A stretch of DNA of 64,000 nt from Prevotella sp. UBA2756 (GTDB lineage: Bacteria; Bacteroidota; Bacteroidia; Bacteroidales; Bacteroidaceae), in assembly GCA_002353205.1 (NCBI GenBank), contig DEJE01000057.1, forward strand, positions 1 to 64,000. The letters are read 5' to 3'. The notes below the pieces were generated by a model, which saw nothing but the letters and a program-made list of their open reading frames with translations, did not search any database and had not been told where the DNA came from. Below, piece by piece: positions 62,396-64,000 of this stretch (position 1 is its first letter; every line of letters starts with the position of its first letter). Both the position numbers and the translations under genes were made by a program.

Positions 62396-62812
62396 CGGAA
62401 GCGGAGCAACCAAAACGAGACAGAGAACATGAGTGATTCAAAAGAACCAAGGACGAACAAGACCATCCCATCCCCAGAAGGGGAGCGTCAGCCGACAGGC
62501 TGAGAGGGTGGCAGGTAGAGGGGAACGAGAGCTGCTCCTTTGGGGCGGGAATGCGAATAACGGGACGAACTGCGGCCTCGCCTACGCGAACTCGAACAAC
62601 GCCTTCTCGAACACGAATGCGAACTACGGCTCTCGCCTAACTTAACACAATCCTTCTGCCAGAACAGGCAGCGGAGTTCCCCGAGCCTTGGCCAAAGGCC
62701 AGAAAACATAAGCGGAAAGGCCTCTTCAAGAGAGGCAAGCGGTGCAAGTAGGAAACCAAAGCTCCGGGCAAATGAAATAAGCAACAAGAAGAAAAGGAAA
62801 TCCAAGGAACCA
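62396..62812 (+). ncRNA. DGR template-RNA region around the TR
   Basis: This 417-bp gap has no convincing gene. A 70-codon frame over the TR (62,433-62,645) and a 23-codon frame at 62,429-62,503 are present but look incidental. The TR lies in its centre. Downstream, short hairpins are visible: CTGCC/GGCAG (about 62,658-62,673) and GCCTCT/AGAGGC (about 62,722-62,740). Transcription through this segment would give the RNA template for cDNA synthesis. No separate promoter is seen. Confidence 0.6.
62530..62638 (+). repeat. DGR template repeat TR
   Basis: The 109-bp sequence shares the non-adenine positions of VR1 (all but one) and VR2 (all). It contains 25 adenines, mostly in AAC/AAT words (ten Asn codons when read in the VR frame), the codon choice that gives the broadest amino-acid variation without stop codons. 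It begins AGCTGCTCCT and ends GGCTCTCGCCT. The RT starts 174 bases downstream. Confidence 0.95.
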
Positions 62813-64000
62813 ATGGGTCACAGGAAGGAACGGAACCTGCTCAAGAAGATGGGAGAGCGACGAGTGCTGGAACAGGCTGCGCACGACGCATACGCTGCGC
62901 TCGATGACAAGAGCGTCTGGTACGCCAAAGCCTTCAAGGAGCATGAGCAGGAATCCATAGACAAGGTACAGGCCATGATACTGGCCAACAAGTACCCCGC
63001 TAAAGAATACAGGCCACGCAAGCACATGGCGGAGCACAAGGAACGCGAGATATTCCCGCTGCCCTTCGAGCCGTGGAGCATCCTCTTCCACGCAGCCAAA
63101 ATAGTGCTGGAGCCAATAGCCGAGCGGGTGTTAATAACGGACAGCAGCGCAGGAAGACAAGGCAAGGGGCAGACCTTCGGAGCACTCCGCACCAAACGGA
63201 TGCTTCGCAGACACAAGGAATGCACACACTTCGTCAAGAGCGACCTCCGCAAGTTCTATCCGAGCATCCCGCACGACGTGGTGACAGAGGCACTGGAATG
63301 GGTCATAGACGACAAGGACTTCATCGGATTCATCAAGGCAACCATGCTGGACTATGAGTCAAACGTCGAAGACCTCCTGCAAGAAGAGAAGCAGCGGAAG
63401 ATGCGGTACTGCCGATGGGCGAGCAAGGAACAGCCGACACGAGACTTCACCGGGAGCAAGAGGGGAGTAACCATCGGCAACCCCTGCAGCCAAATAATCG
63501 GCAACATCGTCCTCGCAAGGGTGCTCCACACCTTCAAGGAGAAGCACATGATAAAATGCCTGCACCAGCACTGCGACGACAACCTCATGCTGGCCACCAG
63601 CCAAGAGGAAGGTGAGAGATACCTCACCCTTTGGGATGCAGCGATGAACGAGCTCGGACTCTGCGTGAAAGCCAGCAGCTTCGTGGCACCGATAAGAAAC
63701 GTAACCCGATTTATTGACGGAAGAGCCATAGACTACCTCGGCTACACCTTCAGCCGATGCCGACGCGCCCCGGCACAATGCCACATGAGGATGCGCAAGC
63801 GCAACAAGCAGAAGTTCGCAAGGGCGATGGCAAGGGTGAAGTCGAGAAAACGGAGAAGGGAACTCATGGCAGCCTACTGGGGCATAGCCAAATGGGGGAA
63901 CTGCCGGAACCTATGGCGAACCATAACGAAAGACAGAAAAATGAGTTTTGCATCACAGGGCTTCAAGCCCAGGAACGTGACAAAGGACGGAAAGCGCGTC
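62813..64000 (+). CDS. DGR-type reverse transcriptase (partial at window end)
   Basis: From the ATG at 62,813 the frame stays open for 396 codons to the last base. RT motifs are visible: SDLRKFYPSI (first catalytic Asp, D144), RGVTIGNPCSQIIGN (Q227 in the DGR-like IGNxxSQ motif 4) and QHCDDNLML (D255, D256). The usual Tyr of the YxDD box is His253. Later segments (LGYTFSRCRRAP, KRNKQKFARAM) are the thumb-like C terminus. It should copy the TR RNA with adenine errors and replace the VRs. It lies behind the TR in the last visible part of the prophage. Confidence 0.9.
   Translation, partial: MGHRKERNLLKKMGERRVLEQAAHDAYAALDDKSVWYAKAFKEHEQESIDKVQAMILANKYPAKEYRPRKHMAEHKEREIFPLPFEPWSILFHAAKIVLEPIAERVLITDSSAGRQGKGQTFGALRTKRMLRRHKECTHFVKSDLRKFYPSIPHDVVTEALEWVIDDKDFIGFIKATMLDYESNVEDLLQEEKQRKMRYCRWASKEQPTRDFTGSKRGVTIGNPCSQIIGNIVLARVLHTFKEKHMIKCLHQHCDDNLMLATSQEEGERYLTLWDAAMNELGLCVKASSFVAPIRNVTRFIDGRAIDYLGYTFSRCRRAPAQCHMRMRKRNKQKFARAMARVKSRKRRRELMAAYWGIAKWGNCRNLWRTITKDRKMSFASQGFKPRNVTKDGKRV

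Larger units (their letters stand above)
21626..64000. mobile_element. Temperate siphophage prophage (truncated at the window end)
   Basis: The span holds a repressor cluster, recombination and replication genes, terminase, portal, head, major tail, frameshifted tail chaperone, a 1,755-residue tape measure, baseplate genes and a DGR. All genes but the first three and one at 43,207-43,542 are on the plus strand. A long tape measure and a major tail protein without sheath genes indicate a siphovirus. The left border is a tRNA-Ser half-site. No integrase, lysis genes or second border occur within the window. Confidence 0.9.

Noticed and set aside
62429..62503. 23-codon frame as an Avd accessory gene
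   Set aside because: Far too short for Avd (usually over 100 residues) and with no resemblance to its helical bundle.
62433..62645. A 70-codon protein over the template repeat
   Set aside because: The frame is short, its N-terminal part is low-complexity, and the segment is explained as a DGR template RNA; the codons match the VR frame only because the TR mirrors the VRs.

Overview
The window is from a Bacteroidales bacterium, most likely a Prevotella-like member of Prevotellaceae. The evidence is the set of gene families: a PorE-like T9SS OmpA lipoprotein, an exbB/exbD/exbD operon, an ADP-forming acyl-CoA synthetase, and Bacteroidetes-type promoters (TTG, about 20 nt, TAnnTTTG). No taxonomic search was possible.

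Positions 1-21,568 are host chromosome. In order: a DUF6249-like membrane protein, PspC, an ECF sigma factor with an overlapping small membrane partner, PorE-like lipoprotein (-), topoisomerase III (-), a secreted protein (-), and a minus-strand Tat block of tatA, tatC, a fused NapH/NapG-like polyferredoxin and a ferredoxin-fused aldo/keto reductase. Then come ADP-forming acyl-CoA synthetase and glutamine synthetase (+), a 22-bp tandem repeat, an rRNA methyltransferase, thyA and folA (+), an Lrp/AsnC regulator (-) and the exbB-exbD operon (-). A GC-rich palindromic repeat family is scattered here; two copies lie inside topB and one forms the 3' end of tatC.

From about 21,626 to the window end is a temperate siphophage prophage, truncated by the window. 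It abuts the 3' part of a tRNA-Ser(GGA), which looks like one attachment half-site. A minus-strand lysogeny cluster with an XRE repressor faces a plus-strand early operon. That operon holds a small HTH protein, a Rad50/SbcC-like ATPase, RecT, an MBL-fold hydrolase, a replication protein whose gene carries iteron-like repeats, and a RuvC-like resolvase. Late genes follow: a PLD-like protein, a ParB-methyltransferase fusion, terminase, portal, a MuF protein with a C-terminal ADP-ribosyltransferase domain, capsid genes, tail genes with a -1 frameshift, the tape measure, baseplate and receptor-binding genes.

The most notable system is a diversity-generating retroelement (DGR). Its template repeat (62,530-62,638) and reverse transcriptase (62,813 to the end) sit behind a tail-tip C-type-lectin-like gene carrying variable repeat VR1 (62,241-62,349). 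A second variable repeat, VR2 (28,841-28,949), lies about 34 kb away in a small gene of the early operon. VR1 differs from the template at 16 adenines plus one other base; VR2 differs at 13 adenines and nowhere else. One RT and template therefore appear to diversify two unrelated proteins, one of them outside the virion-structure region.
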